Positions 19,501 to 27,150 of a stretch of DNA of 64,000 nt are shown here, in pieces. Positions within the stretch are counted from its first letter, which is position 1. Each line of letters opens with the position of its first letter. The translations under genes were made by a program, and so were the position numbers. The stretch lies in assembly GCF_001687105.1 (NCBI RefSeq), contig NZ_CP014598.1, positions 1 through 64,000 of the forward strand, read 5' to 3'. A model generated the notes under the pieces. It was not told where the DNA came from and searched no databases. It was given only the letters and a program-made list of their open reading frames with translations. The DNA comes from Salipiger sp. CCB-MM3. Its GTDB lineage: Bacteria; Pseudomonadota; Alphaproteobacteria; Rhodobacterales; Rhodobacteraceae.

Positions 19501-19962
19501 GACGGCGACGACCAGCTGCTCGGCTGGGGCGGCGACGATTATCTCAAGGGCGGGGATGGCGCCGATCTGATCTCGGGCAACCAAGGCAGCGACACGCTGG
19601 TGGGCAGTGAAGGCGACGACACGCTGACCGGCAATGAGGACGACGACGAGCTGAACGGCATGGTGGGCAACGACAGCCTCTCGGGCGGGGCCGGGGCGGA
19701 TACGCTCACCGGCTGGGCCGGGCGCGACATCTTCGTGCTCGAAGAAGGTGATCTGACGGGCGGTGACGTGATCACCGACTTCACTCCGGGCAAGGACGTG
19801 ATCGAAGTGGACCTGCCGGGCATCAACGCGCTGTCGGATATCGCCTTCAGCGCCAGCGACGCAGGGATCACCGTCCGCTTCGGCAGCCAAGGCAGCCTGC
19901 TTCTGCAGGGCGACCTGCGCATTGCCGACGTGAACGCCGCGCGCAATTTCACCTTCGTCTGA
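16570..19962 (+). CDS. RTX-repeat protein with an embedded glycoside hydrolase-like domain
   Basis: A 1130-residue acidic protein. A short hydrophobic N-terminus is followed by an Asp/Glu-rich linker. Calcium-binding nonapeptide repeats of the GGxGxDxLx type lie near residues 40-105, 240-320 and 940-1060. Between them, about residues 440-860, is a TIM-barrel-like region with FEIGNEYW (probable acid/base Glu581) and LYITEWNV (probable nucleophile Glu710), the pattern of clan GH-A enzymes such as GH39 or GH51. The C-terminus (DVITDFTPGKDVIEVDL) is the usual type I secretion end. The likely role is an exported enzyme acting on a polysaccharide. No type I exporter is adjacent. Substrate unknown. 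Confidence 0.8.
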   Translation: MPTLYLFSLLLGALAWSVASPSSSDDDTPEPEDSEEDISLLLGSEGDDALEGGAGDDTLDGRSGNDSLDGGPGNDLLIGGEGNDQIVGTQGSDTAQGGAGTDILLFLDDALGAPDVLDGDAGIDVLWGDDGDVMTGGANADLFIVPVGQEGAAPVTITDLDFTRFTEQDVPDRVVFVTPEGEIIPRASFFDGTLAAGIGDMPDRSGAGIFMNGDVVAVIEGYTAEELFYETVWIGNFAPALTGFYDGDDALTGSLGRDELFGGAGADTLEGLGGGDYLDGQAGDDFVSGVDADGAETVGDTLVGNAGDDTLRGDAGDHLAGAAGNDSYELVVPQGDEDFTPLTLHTYDLQGNDGGPELITLILPDGSALSAGEAYQNLTVASAEDGSGAALVYDGTVLAVIDGVDADSLGDPRGWLGNLAQVTPLAAAPPAFEGTHISVTAATGTGETLDGAFFGGNLVFSVNTESGLPLDNFGAAADALDITHLRFPAGQGDSGDLEEDGDGFLNILQMERSDGEWALRQEVTDMLDWARENGAQVTLVLPTKNYSVAEFDALDDDIARFAQTVMTDYGDVVEAFEIGNEYWSMGETAYGSKADVAAVALARGMEDAGFGEEDQAAIIVQMASPFSGSEYHVSVDDRPYLQRVQDANRTIIDQLGTEAREAIDGVVEHYYYDKTVTEFEGTSGEMNFINRDYAVWDEEFDKDLDLYITEWNVRTSDTTETGLRSASVLVEMTSTMNELGVDAAHVWPVQHNTPTDLAGKQHEDVITDAEGRVLNTINGATFDLMSSSLPGLELLDTDLSIEDGSFTFHAWQSEDGTVVYVASRATDTIELELDLGALVPGYTSASAVKIGADFSANSSDGVHYVPGEGFQEADSLLVNGQRYYINENDVRAELTDIAVNSTTVQVTLDPFEVIEISFDTSGVDVTGPETGGSAGEQITGTAGADTLEGGAEDDTLSGLAGDDRLTGGKGDDSANGGDGDDQLLGWGGDDYLKGGDGADLISGNQGSDTLVGSEGDDTLTGNEDDDELNGMVGNDSLSGGAGADTLTGWAGRDIFVLEEGDLTGGDVITDFTPGKDVIEVDLPGINALSDIAFSASDAGITVRFGSQGSLLLQGDLRIADVNAARNFTFV

Positions 19963-19971
19963 GGCGCAGCG

Positions 19972-20004
19972 AAAAAGGCTGTCCCCGCGGGGACAGCCTT
20001 TTTT
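19972..20004. terminator. Bidirectional terminator between the RTX gene and the porin
   Basis: AAAAAGGCTGTCCCC and GGGGACAGCCTTTTTT form a near-perfect palindrome with a two-base centre. The A and T runs on both sides serve both converging genes. Confidence 0.92.
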
Positions 20005-20019
20005 GTGGGGTGCGCAGGA

Positions 20020-21204
20020 TCAGAACGTGGCGCGCAGGCGGAAGCCGATCTGGGTGTAATCGTCAAAGCTCTCGAAGCTCGGCTGCACGCGCATGATGTT
20101 GCCGCCCAAGCGCCAGTTCTCGTTCAGCGCCGCCTCATAGAACGCCTCGACCGCCCATTCGTCCTGCAGGTTCACGCCATAGGCATCCAGCGCCTCACCC
20201 AGCTTGTCGGACCAGTCGTAGCGCGACCATGCGAGGCCCCAGCGGTCGCTCTCACGCCCGGCGAAGGGGGCGTTGCCGCCGACGCCGACGAGATAGAGCG
20301 CATCGAGCGGGTTGGGGTTGCCATCGCCAAAGCCGACCTGACCGAAGACGCCCCAGCCCTGCATCGGGTTTTGCGGGTTGCTCCAGAGGTACTGCTGGAA
20401 GCTGATCCCGGCATAGCTCACGCCCTGCTTGCTGCCGGCGAAACTGTCGTCATCGGGCGACAGCAGCAGCGATTCATAGTCCGTGCCTTTCTTGGTCGAA
20501 TGCACGAGGTTGAGGTTGTAAAACCCCGGCTGGCCATTGAGCGCCGTCGCGAAGGTCACCGTGCCGTTATAGACCGCGCCATCGTCGAACAGATTGTCCC
20601 AGAAATCCTCGCCCTGCGCGTTGTTCGGATCATAGACGAAGAACGAGAAGATCATCGGATCGGTCTTCACCGCCAGCATGCCGCCGAACACATAGGGCGG
20701 CAGCACGAAGTTGCCGGGCGCCGCAAGGCCGGTGTACTGGAAGCCGCCCTGTCCCTGCCCGCCGATAAGCGGCGTCTGCTCGGCCAGATCAATGACGTTG
20801 AACTTGCCGAAGGTCAGGTTGGTGCTGGGCGAGAACTGCTGCGTCACAGTCAGCGAGAGCGTGGTGTTCTCATTGGCGGTGGCGCGCGGCAGCGCGGCGA
20901 AGACGTTGGTCGGCCAGATCACCCCGCCCTCGCCGAAGCCGACGAAATCGTCGCCATCGTTATATTCGAGATGGGCGCTGACCGAGCCGCCGTCCCAGAT
21001 CTCGCCGTAGGACATCTTGATGTCGGCGCGCCAGCTGTAGCGCCCGTCGTCATCGGCGTCGCCCTCGATGGCCGCATCCGCATAGGTGGTCAGACCAAAG
21101 CTGAACTGCGGCCCGCCCTGCTGCGCGGTGGCGGCGAGCGGTAGGGCGGTGGCGGCGAGGCTGGTGGCAATCAGGCAGAAGGGAAGGGACGGGCGCAGGG
21201 GCAT
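20020..21204 (-). CDS. Carbohydrate porin, OprB family
   Basis: A 394-residue outer-membrane beta-barrel. The signal peptide (LIATSLAATALPLAATA, cut before QQGG) is followed by barrel strands such as FSFGLTTYADAAIEGD and the OprB-like blocks TNLTFGKFNVIDLAEQTP and GWGVFGQVGFGDGNPNP. It ends in RLRATF, the C-terminal Phe that signals BAM-dependent insertion. The start at 21204 has a good AGAGGA site. It converges with the RTX glycosidase gene across a shared terminator, which fits secreted breakdown and uptake of a glycan. The upstream region has inverted repeats at 21315-21363 that may be operators. Confidence 0.85.
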   Translation of the reverse strand: MPLRPSLPFCLIATSLAATALPLAATAQQGGPQFSFGLTTYADAAIEGDADDDGRYSWRADIKMSYGEIWDGGSVSAHLEYNDGDDFVGFGEGGVIWPTNVFAALPRATANENTTLSLTVTQQFSPSTNLTFGKFNVIDLAEQTPLIGGQGQGGFQYTGLAAPGNFVLPPYVFGGMLAVKTDPMIFSFFVYDPNNAQGEDFWDNLFDDGAVYNGTVTFATALNGQPGFYNLNLVHSTKKGTDYESLLLSPDDDSFAGSKQGVSYAGISFQQYLWSNPQNPMQGWGVFGQVGFGDGNPNPLDALYLVGVGGNAPFAGRESDRWGLAWSRYDWSDKLGEALDAYGVNLQDEWAVEAFYEAALNENWRLGGNIMRVQPSFESFDDYTQIGFRLRATF

Positions 21205-21314
21205 GGAAATATCCTCTTTCCTGAGGTGACTCTGACTTTGAAAAGCGTCGGCCCGGGATGGATTTCGCGCGCTGCCGAGGCGGAACTCGCAAGAAACATG
21301 ATCTAGAAATATAT

Positions 21315-21363
21315 GATTTCGCTGAGTTAATTCGCGGTGCGAAATCCCTGTCAAAAGGATTTC
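21315..21363 (-). promoter_or_regulatory. Clustered inverted repeats upstream of the porin gene, possible operator
   Basis: GATTTCGC (21315-21322) and GCGAAATC (21339-21346) are an inverted pair with a 16-base spacer. The second arm also pairs with a third copy: GAAATCC (21341-21347) and GGATTTC (21357-21363) with a nine-base spacer. So one half-site core, GATTTC, occurs three times in 49 bases, about 110 bases before the porin start. It looks like a repressor or activator site; the regulator is unknown. Confidence 0.45.
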
Positions 21364-21441
21364 ACAGCCGCGTGAAAAAAGCAATTCTGTATCTACCCAT
21401 GCGCGAATGCGGGGCGGAGATGTGGCCTTATTGCCGCTACG

Positions 21442-22914
21442 TCACCCTTGGTCTTTTCGGCTCGCGAGACCGGGCAAAGGGGTCTGCGGCAGCGGGTGAT
21501 CTCCCAGTGCGGCCTGCTGTGCGGCGCGGCCCGCAGGTAGCTGCGCCAGTTCGCCAAGGCGCAGCGGGCGAACGGGCGTGCGAAGCCGCAGATGGCCCAG
21601 TTCGGACGGCGCGCGTCCGGTCTCATCGGCCATGATCTCGGTCACGCTGGTGGCGCACATGCGGCCCTGACAGGGGCCCATGCCGCAGCGCAGGTAGGTC
21701 TTGATCTGGTTCGGTCCCGGTGCGCCGAGCCGCGCCGCCTCGCGGATGGCTTCGGCGCTGATCTCCTCACAGCGGCAGACCAGCGTGTCGCCGCGCGGGG
21801 CGAGCAGAGCGGGCGGCGGGGCGAACCAGCGGTCAATGAAGGCGCGGCCAAGATCGGCTTTGCGCCATGCGCGCAGCGCTTCGGCGTGGCGGGACGGATC
21901 GACCGGGGCACCCAAATGCGCCAGCGCCGCCAGTGCGGCGCGCCGCCCGGAGGGCAGGGCGCGGTCGGCACCGCCAATCGTCGCGCCATCCCCGGCAAGA
22001 AAGAGGCCGGGCAGTGCGGTGCTGCCATCCTCGCGGGCCTCGGGTTCGAAGCAGCGCAGCACCGGGTTCCAGCGGGTCGGAACGCCCGCGGCGGCGGCGA
22101 GATGCAGCGAGGGGATGACGCCCGCATGCAGCAGCACCATCTCTGCGCCGATCTCCCGCCAGCGCCCGCGCCGCTTCCAGCGCAGCGCTTCGGCGCGGGT
22201 TTCGCCGCGCACCTCAAGCGCCTCGGCGCCCGAGATCACCCGGACATCGCGGCGCACCCGTGCCATCAGCGCGGCGCCCTTGCGGAACCCGTCAGAGCGC
22301 AGAAAGCCCGGCAGGTGGCGCAGCGCGGTGCGGCGGGTTTCGGACGGCGTCTCGATCAGCGCGGCAGGGCGCAGACCCGCGCGCAGGAACTGGTCGGCGA
22401 GCAGGTAGAGCAGCGGGCCGATCCCGGCCAGAACCACCCGCCCCTCGGGCAGCAGGCCGCCGCTTTTGAGCGCGATCTGCGCGGCGCCAGCGCCCATCAC
22501 GCCGGGCAGGGTCCAGCCGGGCACGGGCAGCGGGCGCTCCTGCGCGCCGGTGGCGAGGATCACCGCGCGGGCTGTCAGCAGATGCGCGGCCCCATCAAGG
22601 GTGAGCCCGATCCGGCCGCCGCCCTCGGCCTCCGGCATGACACCCCAGACCGAAACACCCGGCACATGCTGCGCGCCGCTTTTGGCAAAGGCTTCGGCCA
22701 GTGGTGCGCCCTTGGCGTAGTCCGGCCCGAGCAGCGCTTTGCGCGGCTCCGGGGCCGCGCCGATCCCGCGCCAGATCTGGCCGCCCGCCGCCGGGGCCTC
22801 GTCGAGCAGCAGCACCTCGACGCCCGCCGCCCGCGCCTCGAGCGCGGCGGCCATGCCTGCGGGCCCGGCCCCGATGATCACCAGTTCGGCGGTGTCCGGC
22901 AGCGTGCGGCTCAT
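21442..22914 (-). CDS. FAD-dependent dehydrogenase large subunit (OoxA/HcnB/hydroxyproline dehydrogenase-like)
   Basis: A 490-residue flavoprotein with the FAD-binding motif VIIGAGPAGMAAALEARAAG at the N-terminus, a second nucleotide-binding block near residue 170, and a GDGATIGGADRAL FAD contact. Near the C-terminus a Cys cluster (VCRCEEIS, then LRCGMGPCQGRMC) matches the BFD-like 2Fe-2S site of opine oxidase and hydroxyproline dehydrogenase alpha subunits. It is the last of three overlapping minus-strand genes (24327 down to 21442) and its start overlaps the ferredoxin-like gene by four bases. The complex probably oxidises a secondary amine such as D-hydroxyproline or an opine. Confidence 0.85.
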   Translation of the reverse strand: MSRTLPDTAELVIIGAGPAGMAAALEARAAGVEVLLLDEAPAAGGQIWRGIGAAPEPRKALLGPDYAKGAPLAEAFAKSGAQHVPGVSVWGVMPEAEGGGRIGLTLDGAAHLLTARAVILATGAQERPLPVPGWTLPGVMGAGAAQIALKSGGLLPEGRVVLAGIGPLLYLLADQFLRAGLRPAALIETPSETRRTALRHLPGFLRSDGFRKGAALMARVRRDVRVISGAEALEVRGETRAEALRWKRRGRWREIGAEMVLLHAGVIPSLHLAAAAGVPTRWNPVLRCFEPEAREDGSTALPGLFLAGDGATIGGADRALPSGRRAALAALAHLGAPVDPSRHAEALRAWRKADLGRAFIDRWFAPPPALLAPRGDTLVCRCEEISAEAIREAARLGAPGPNQIKTYLRCGMGPCQGRMCATSVTEIMADETGRAPSELGHLRLRTPVRPLRLGELAQLPAGRAAQQAALGDHPLPQTPLPGLASRKDQG

Positions 22915-23231
22915 TGCGGCGCCTCTGGGAGAATGCTGGGGAGGATTTCGGGCGCACCGGACTGGCGGGTGACGCGCATGCCGGGCGTGACGGTGACCAT
23001 GCAGGCCTGCCGGTTGGCAACGCCGTCGATGGTCACGAGGCATTCGAAGCAGACGCCCATCAGGCAATAGGGCGCGCGCGGCGCTCCGCTGACCACGCTG
23101 CCGCGGAAGTGCTGAACTCCGCCCGCCAGCATCGCAAGGGCCACCGTCTCGCCGCGGCGGGCGGCAAGGGGTTCGCCGTCGAGCAGGATCTCGATGGTGT
23201 CTTCGGGGGGCAGGGGATCACGCCGGAACAT
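22911..23231 (-). CDS. 2Fe-2S ferredoxin-like small subunit of the amine dehydrogenase
   Basis: A 106-residue electron-transfer subunit (Fer2_4 type). The Cys residues lie in PYCLMGVCFECLV and in NRQACMVTV, giving the four ligands of a plant-type 2Fe-2S centre. Its start at 23231 lies inside the end of the upstream FAD gene (overlap of 14 bases) and its stop overlaps the next gene by four. This close packing and subunit set is the usual heterotrimer layout of HcnABC, OoxAB and hydroxyproline dehydrogenases. Confidence 0.85.
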   Translation of the reverse strand: MFRRDPLPPEDTIEILLDGEPLAARRGETVALAMLAGGVQHFRGSVVSGAPRAPYCLMGVCFECLVTIDGVANRQACMVTVTPGMRVTRQSGAPEILPSILPEAPQ

Positions 23232-24327
23232 GGAACCTCGCGGAGGAAAACGCCGAAGGGCCGATCTGCTGCGCCCCCTCGGCGATCTTTGGCGCGACGC
23301 GCAGGGCGTGCAGCGCGGCGAGGGTGACGCCGCTGTGACAGAGCACCAGATAGGCGCCGGGGTGGTGGGCCGAGTGGTCGTAGATCGGCGCGCCATCCAG
23401 CGGCTTCACCCGAAAGCCGGTCCAACTGCGGACAACGCCAAGCTGCGCCAGCGGCGGGTAGACGCGGATGGCGCGGGCGCCGAGCAGCGCCGCGATCTCG
23501 GGGTTGCCGGAGATCTCTGCGGTGTCGCCCTCGTCGCTGTCGCCGATCAAAACGCTGCCCTCGTCGGTCTGGCGGATGATCGCGCTGAGAAACGGCAGGC
23601 GGCCCGAGACGCGCTCGGTCACCACGATCTGCCCGCGACTGTGCTTGAGTGGCGCGCGCAGGCCGACCATCGGGGCCAGCGCCTCCGTGCCGGTGCCTGC
23701 GGCCAGCACGACGCGCGGCGTGGTGATCTCACCCCATGCGCCTTTGAGGCGGAAGCCGCTGGACAGCGGTTCGATCCGCTCGACGATGCGCTGCGCCTGA
23801 TAGGTGACGCCCGCTGCCGCCCCGGCGCGGTGCAGGGCGTGGAACAGCCGCAGCGCGTTCACATGGCCATCGGCGGAGCTATGGGCCCCGCCAACAACAT
23901 CCGGGCCGATGCCGGGGATCTCGCGCAGCAGTTCGGCTCGCGACAGGCTGCGCCATGGAGCGCCTTCGCCGCCGGTCTCTTCGGTGATCCGGGTCATGTC
24001 GGCGGTGATCTCGTCGAGTTCGCGCGGCGAGAGCGCAAAGCTGTAGCCGCCGGGTTGGTCGAGCGCCACGTCAAGACCGCTGCGCGCCGCAAGATCGCGC
24101 GCGAAGGCGGGCCAAAGCTTGGCCGCCTCATACGACCAGCGCGCATAGGCCGGATTGCCGAGCCCCTTGCCCGAGACCCAGACGAGGCCGAAATTGGCGC
24201 GCGAGGCGCGGGCGGAAAGATCCGCGCCATCCAGCACCAGCACGCGCTGCCGCGCGGCGGCCAGCCCGAGCGCCAGCGCGCTGCCGACGAGACCGCCGCC
24301 GATCACCGTGATGTCGTGCTGCTGCAT
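23218..24327 (-). CDS. FAD-dependent oxidoreductase, DadA-like (dehydrogenase beta subunit)
   Basis: A 369-residue DAO-family flavoprotein with the N-terminal FAD motif ITVIGGGLVGSALALGLAAA and the C-terminal block SWTGFRVKPLDGAPIYDHS, which contacts substrate and flavin. It is the first gene of a three-gene operon and is the likely amine-oxidising catalytic subunit, passing electrons to the 2Fe-2S protein and the second flavoprotein. The start at 24327 follows an AAGAGG site. The substrate is not shown by the sequence; a D-amino acid, hydroxyproline or an opine is likely. Confidence 0.85.
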   Translation of the reverse strand: MQQHDITVIGGGLVGSALALGLAAARQRVLVLDGADLSARASRANFGLVWVSGKGLGNPAYARWSYEAAKLWPAFARDLAARSGLDVALDQPGGYSFALSPRELDEITADMTRITEETGGEGAPWRSLSRAELLREIPGIGPDVVGGAHSSADGHVNALRLFHALHRAGAAAGVTYQAQRIVERIEPLSSGFRLKGAWGEITTPRVVLAAGTGTEALAPMVGLRAPLKHSRGQIVVTERVSGRLPFLSAIIRQTDEGSVLIGDSDEGDTAEISGNPEIAALLGARAIRVYPPLAQLGVVRSWTGFRVKPLDGAPIYDHSAHHPGAYLVLCHSGVTLAALHALRVAPKIAEGAQQIGPSAFSSARFHVPA

Positions 24328-24394
24328 GGGGTCCTCTTGCGGGATGGCTTTGCCAATGCTTTTCCCGCCCAGAGTCGGGCTTGTCCAGCCGCGA

Positions 24395-24823
24395 TCAGCG
24401 CCGCCAGCGCAGCAGCGACAACTCGTCCTGCGCTTCGGCCTCGCGCTTTTCGGCGGCGCGGCGCTCTTCGGCGAGACGCTTGAGGCGCAGGATCTCATAG
24501 GTTTTTTGTTCGGCCAGTGCGGCGCGAAGCTTTTCTTCGGAGCGGGCCAGTTCCGGTGCGAGCTTTGCGGCATCGCTGGAGATGCGGTCGACCTCGGCGC
24601 GGATGGAGCGGATGAACCGCCCGAGATAGGGCGCGCCTTCGAGCCCGTCGATGCGCGACTCGCCCGACAGCCGGTCGAGCAGGGCGGTCTTGTCGTTTTC
24701 GAGCTTGTCCATGCGGGCACGGATCGCGCCGGTCTCGGCGGCCTGCTTTTCGGTCTCGAGCGACTTGAGGCGCTCCATCACCTCGAGCGCGCGCAGGCGG
24801 CGGCGGACGGCCTCAGTGGCCAT
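24395..24823 (-). CDS. Coiled-coil protein downstream of motA, possibly FliJ-like
   Basis: A 142-residue, highly charged helical protein (for example ALEVMERLKSLETEKQAAET and later RLAEERRAAEKREAEAQDEL). It has no hydrophobic segment. Length, charge and position at the end of the motA operon fit a flagellar export accessory such as FliJ, but no motif proves it. Its start overlaps the end of the preceding small gene by 11 bases, so translation is probably coupled. fliI, the usual partner of fliJ, is not in the window. Confidence 0.55.
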   Translation of the reverse strand: MATEAVRRRLRALEVMERLKSLETEKQAAETGAIRARMDKLENDKTALLDRLSGESRIDGLEGAPYLGRFIRSIRAEVDRISSDAAKLAPELARSEEKLRAALAEQKTYEILRLKRLAEERRAAEKREAEAQDELSLLRWRR

Positions 24824-25082
24824 TGGCAGGAGCCGGCGCGTCCGGCGCATCGGGCACCGGGCGTTCGCCGCCAAGCTTGCGCCGCATGGCCGCGAGCAGA
24901 TCTGCGGGGAAGCCGTTGCCGGAGGGGGGGATCTCGGTAAACGTGCCGCCGCGCGCCGCCGACATGAAGCCGGGGTCTTCCTCTTCCGCCTCGTCCTTCG
25001 GAGCGCCCGCAGCAAAGGCGCCGCCCGCGAGCAGCGCCAGAAGCAGGGGCCCAAGGAGGGCGAAGGCGGCGCTGCGCGTCAT
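24813..25082 (-). CDS. Small exported protein of the motA operon, unknown function
   Basis: An 89-residue product with a signal-like N-terminus (FALLGPLLLALLAGGAFAAG), then an acidic linker and a short mature part containing SAARGGTFTEIPPSGNGFPA. It overlaps motA by four bases (ATGA) and the following coiled-coil gene by 11. I recognise no family; a periplasmic motor accessory is a reasonable guess from position only. Confidence 0.65.
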   Translation of the reverse strand: MTRSAAFALLGPLLLALLAGGAFAAGAPKDEAEEEDPGFMSAARGGTFTEIPPSGNGFPADLLAAMRRKLGGERPVPDAPDAPAPANGH

Positions 25083-25945
25083 GCGGCGGGCAGTTCCTTC
25101 TGCGCGGCCTCGACCTCGTAGAAATCGGGCTGCATGCGGGTGGGAATGTTGCCGCGGCCGATCTCGACGCAGATGCTGGGCGGATGATCGGCGACCATGG
25201 CGACAAAGATGTCGCGGATGATGTGGTAGAAGGCGGCGTCTTCGTCTTCGATCTGCGTCAGACGGCCCGAGATCGGCTGCACCATGCAATAGGCGAGGAA
25301 CACGCCGAGGAAGGTGCCCACCAGCGCGCCGCCGATCATCGCGCCGAGGATTTCGGGCGGCTGGTCGATCGAGGACATGGTCTTGATCACGCCCAGAACC
25401 GCCGCGACGATGCCGATCGCCGGCAGACCGTCGGCCACCTGCTGGATCGCATGGGCGGGGGCCATGGCCTCGTGGTGGTGCTTCTTGATCTTGCGGTTGA
25501 TCACATCCTCGGTCTGGTACTTGTCGTCGAACTGCATCGACAGCATGCGGAAGCTGTCGCGGATCAATTCGATGGCAAAGTGATCCGCCGCGATACGCGG
25601 GTAGCGCGCGAAAATGTCGCTTTCCTTGGGGGATTCGATGTGGCTGTCGAGCGCGAGGATGCCCTTGGCCTTATAGATGCGCGACAGTTCGAACATCAGG
25701 TTGAGAAGGTCGGTGTAATCCTTGGTCTTCCACCGCGGGCCCTTCATCACCTTCACGATGCCCTTGCCCGAGCTTTTGATCACCGAGAAGCTGTTGGCGA
25801 TCACGAAAGAGCCGATCGCCGCGCCGCCGATCATCATGCCTTCGAAGGGCAGGGCGTGCAGCACGATGTCCATCTTGCCGCCCGACAGGATGAACCCGCC
25901 GAACACGAGACCGAAAACGAGGGCGAGGCCGAGTATCAACGTCAT
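25079..25945 (-). CDS. motA: Flagellar motor stator protein MotA
   Basis: A 288-residue stator subunit with four membrane helices. It starts at ATG 25945 with LILGLALVFGLVFGGFILSG. The cytoplasmic loop contains the charged residues that touch FliG. The third and fourth helices (DGLPAIGIVAAVLGVIKTM with conserved Pro, then IGGALVGTFLGVFLAYCMV) line the ion channel with the MotB Asp. It is the first gene of a three-gene minus-strand operon, divergent from the glycosylation-type genes. motB lies about 6 kb away rather than next to it. Confidence 0.95.
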   Translation of the reverse strand: MTLILGLALVFGLVFGGFILSGGKMDIVLHALPFEGMMIGGAAIGSFVIANSFSVIKSSGKGIVKVMKGPRWKTKDYTDLLNLMFELSRIYKAKGILALDSHIESPKESDIFARYPRIAADHFAIELIRDSFRMLSMQFDDKYQTEDVINRKIKKHHHEAMAPAHAIQQVADGLPAIGIVAAVLGVIKTMSSIDQPPEILGAMIGGALVGTFLGVFLAYCMVQPISGRLTQIEDEDAAFYHIIRDIFVAMVADHPPSICVEIGRGNIPTRMQPDFYEVEAAQKELPAA

Positions 25946-26079
25946 GGATGGGATCTCTGCTTGGGCTCTTGTTGCCGGAAAACGCCGGTGCTCATGTCCA
26001 AGCATAAGTAAATTTGACTTTTGTTCAAGTATAATCAAGAATAGATCAGGAAGTCGAAGAACTGTTCGGGGCCTTGATC

Positions 26080-27150
26080 ATGAAAGCCGAAAAACTCGCT
26101 TATTTCTTCGAGGCCTGCGAGCTGCGCACGGTTTTCGCCGAGTGGCCCGAAGAGATTGGATTGGCGCTGTGCCTTGATGAGGCGGGCACCTGCGAGATGC
26201 TGTTGCACCATCACGACGAGGGGGCCGCGGTCCTGCGCAAGGCGGCGGCGGTGCTCGATGCGCCGAAGGGCGGCTTTGCGGTGGTGCCGCCGGTCGAGGG
26301 CTATCCGACGCGCCGGGTGCTATTTTCGGACGAGCAGAAGCTGCTCAAGCTGGTGGCGGGCGAGGATGACCTTGCCGAGATGGCCGAAGACTATCTGATC
26401 AACTACCGCTTCGAGAAAGAGCGCAAGGCGCGTCCCGCGCCTGCCCCTGCGCCCGAGCCCGTCGCTGCCGCGCCGAAACCGGCGGAGCCCTTCCGCTGGC
26501 GCCCGAGGCTGCATTTTTCAGAGCCCGCGCCCAAGCCCCTGCGCCGCCGCAAGCCGCAGGCCAGCGAGATGCCTGAAGGCTATGCTTCCGCCGAGGTCGT
26601 GCGCGATGCCGATTGCCAGTTCGTCGAGGCCGAGATCAGCCTTGGCTACCGCGGTGTGCGGGTGACGCTGGCACCGGAACTGGTGACGATCACCGCCCGC
26701 ACCGTGCTGGTCGAAGAGGTCGGGTTTCGCGATGACTTCTCGCGCTTCGTCCTGCCGCGCAAGGCGGTGGCGGGCTGGAGCGCCGGTGAGCCGCTGGTGA
26801 TCGACATCCCCGAGGCGCGCTTTCCCGCAGGGCTGCGCCAGCGCTTTGCCGCGTCGCCGCGTCTGGCAGAGGTCACGGTGACGGATCATGGGGTGTTCGT
26901 CGCCCCCGGCGCCATCGTGCCGCCGCCCGCGCCCGAGCCAGCGGCGGAAGAGATCGCGCCGCAGCCGCTTGTGGCGCCGCGCAAGACCCGGTCGCGGCGC
27001 ATCCTGTCGCCGGTGCGTGTGGCGCTGGCCGCGCTCGTGGGGGCCGGGCTGATGACCGGCACCATGATGGACGCGGTGGAACTGCCGCTGGCCTTCGACG
27101 CGCCGATGTTCGATCTCGCCTTCGACACTGTGCCGGGAACCGAGAAATGA
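26080..27150 (+). CDS. Unrecognised single-pass membrane protein heading the glycosyltransferase genes
   Basis: A 356-residue protein that I do not recognise. Residues 1-110 look folded, 115-135 form a Pro/Ala-rich linker, 170-275 look like a beta-rich domain, 280-300 are Pro-rich, and 311-329 (PVRVALAALVGAGLMTGTM) form one membrane helix near the C-terminus. The ATG at 26080 is chosen over an in-frame TTG at 26074. The next gene starts inside its stop (ATGA), so it is cotranslated with two sugar-transfer genes and shares the divergent promoter region with motA. A role in flagellin modification or motor function is inferred from context only. Confidence 0.7.
   Translation: MKAEKLAYFFEACELRTVFAEWPEEIGLALCLDEAGTCEMLLHHHDEGAAVLRKAAAVLDAPKGGFAVVPPVEGYPTRRVLFSDEQKLLKLVAGEDDLAEMAEDYLINYRFEKERKARPAPAPAPEPVAAAPKPAEPFRWRPRLHFSEPAPKPLRRRKPQASEMPEGYASAEVVRDADCQFVEAEISLGYRGVRVTLAPELVTITARTVLVEEVGFRDDFSRFVLPRKAVAGWSAGEPLVIDIPEARFPAGLRQRFAASPRLAEVTVTDHGVFVAPGAIVPPPAPEPAAEEIAPQPLVAPRKTRSRRILSPVRVALAALVGAGLMTGTMMDAVELPLAFDAPMFDLAFDTVPGTEK

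Noticed and set aside
16690..19700. Possible DNA tandem repeats or a CRISPR-like array
   Set aside because: The repeated units are degenerate 27-base steps that encode RTX nonapeptides. There are no identical repeats separated by unique spacers, and no cas genes.
24328..24394. Possible promoter or small RNA between the dehydrogenase operon and the motA operon
   Set aside because: The stretch is only 67 bases, and nothing beyond the ribosome site of the next gene stands out.
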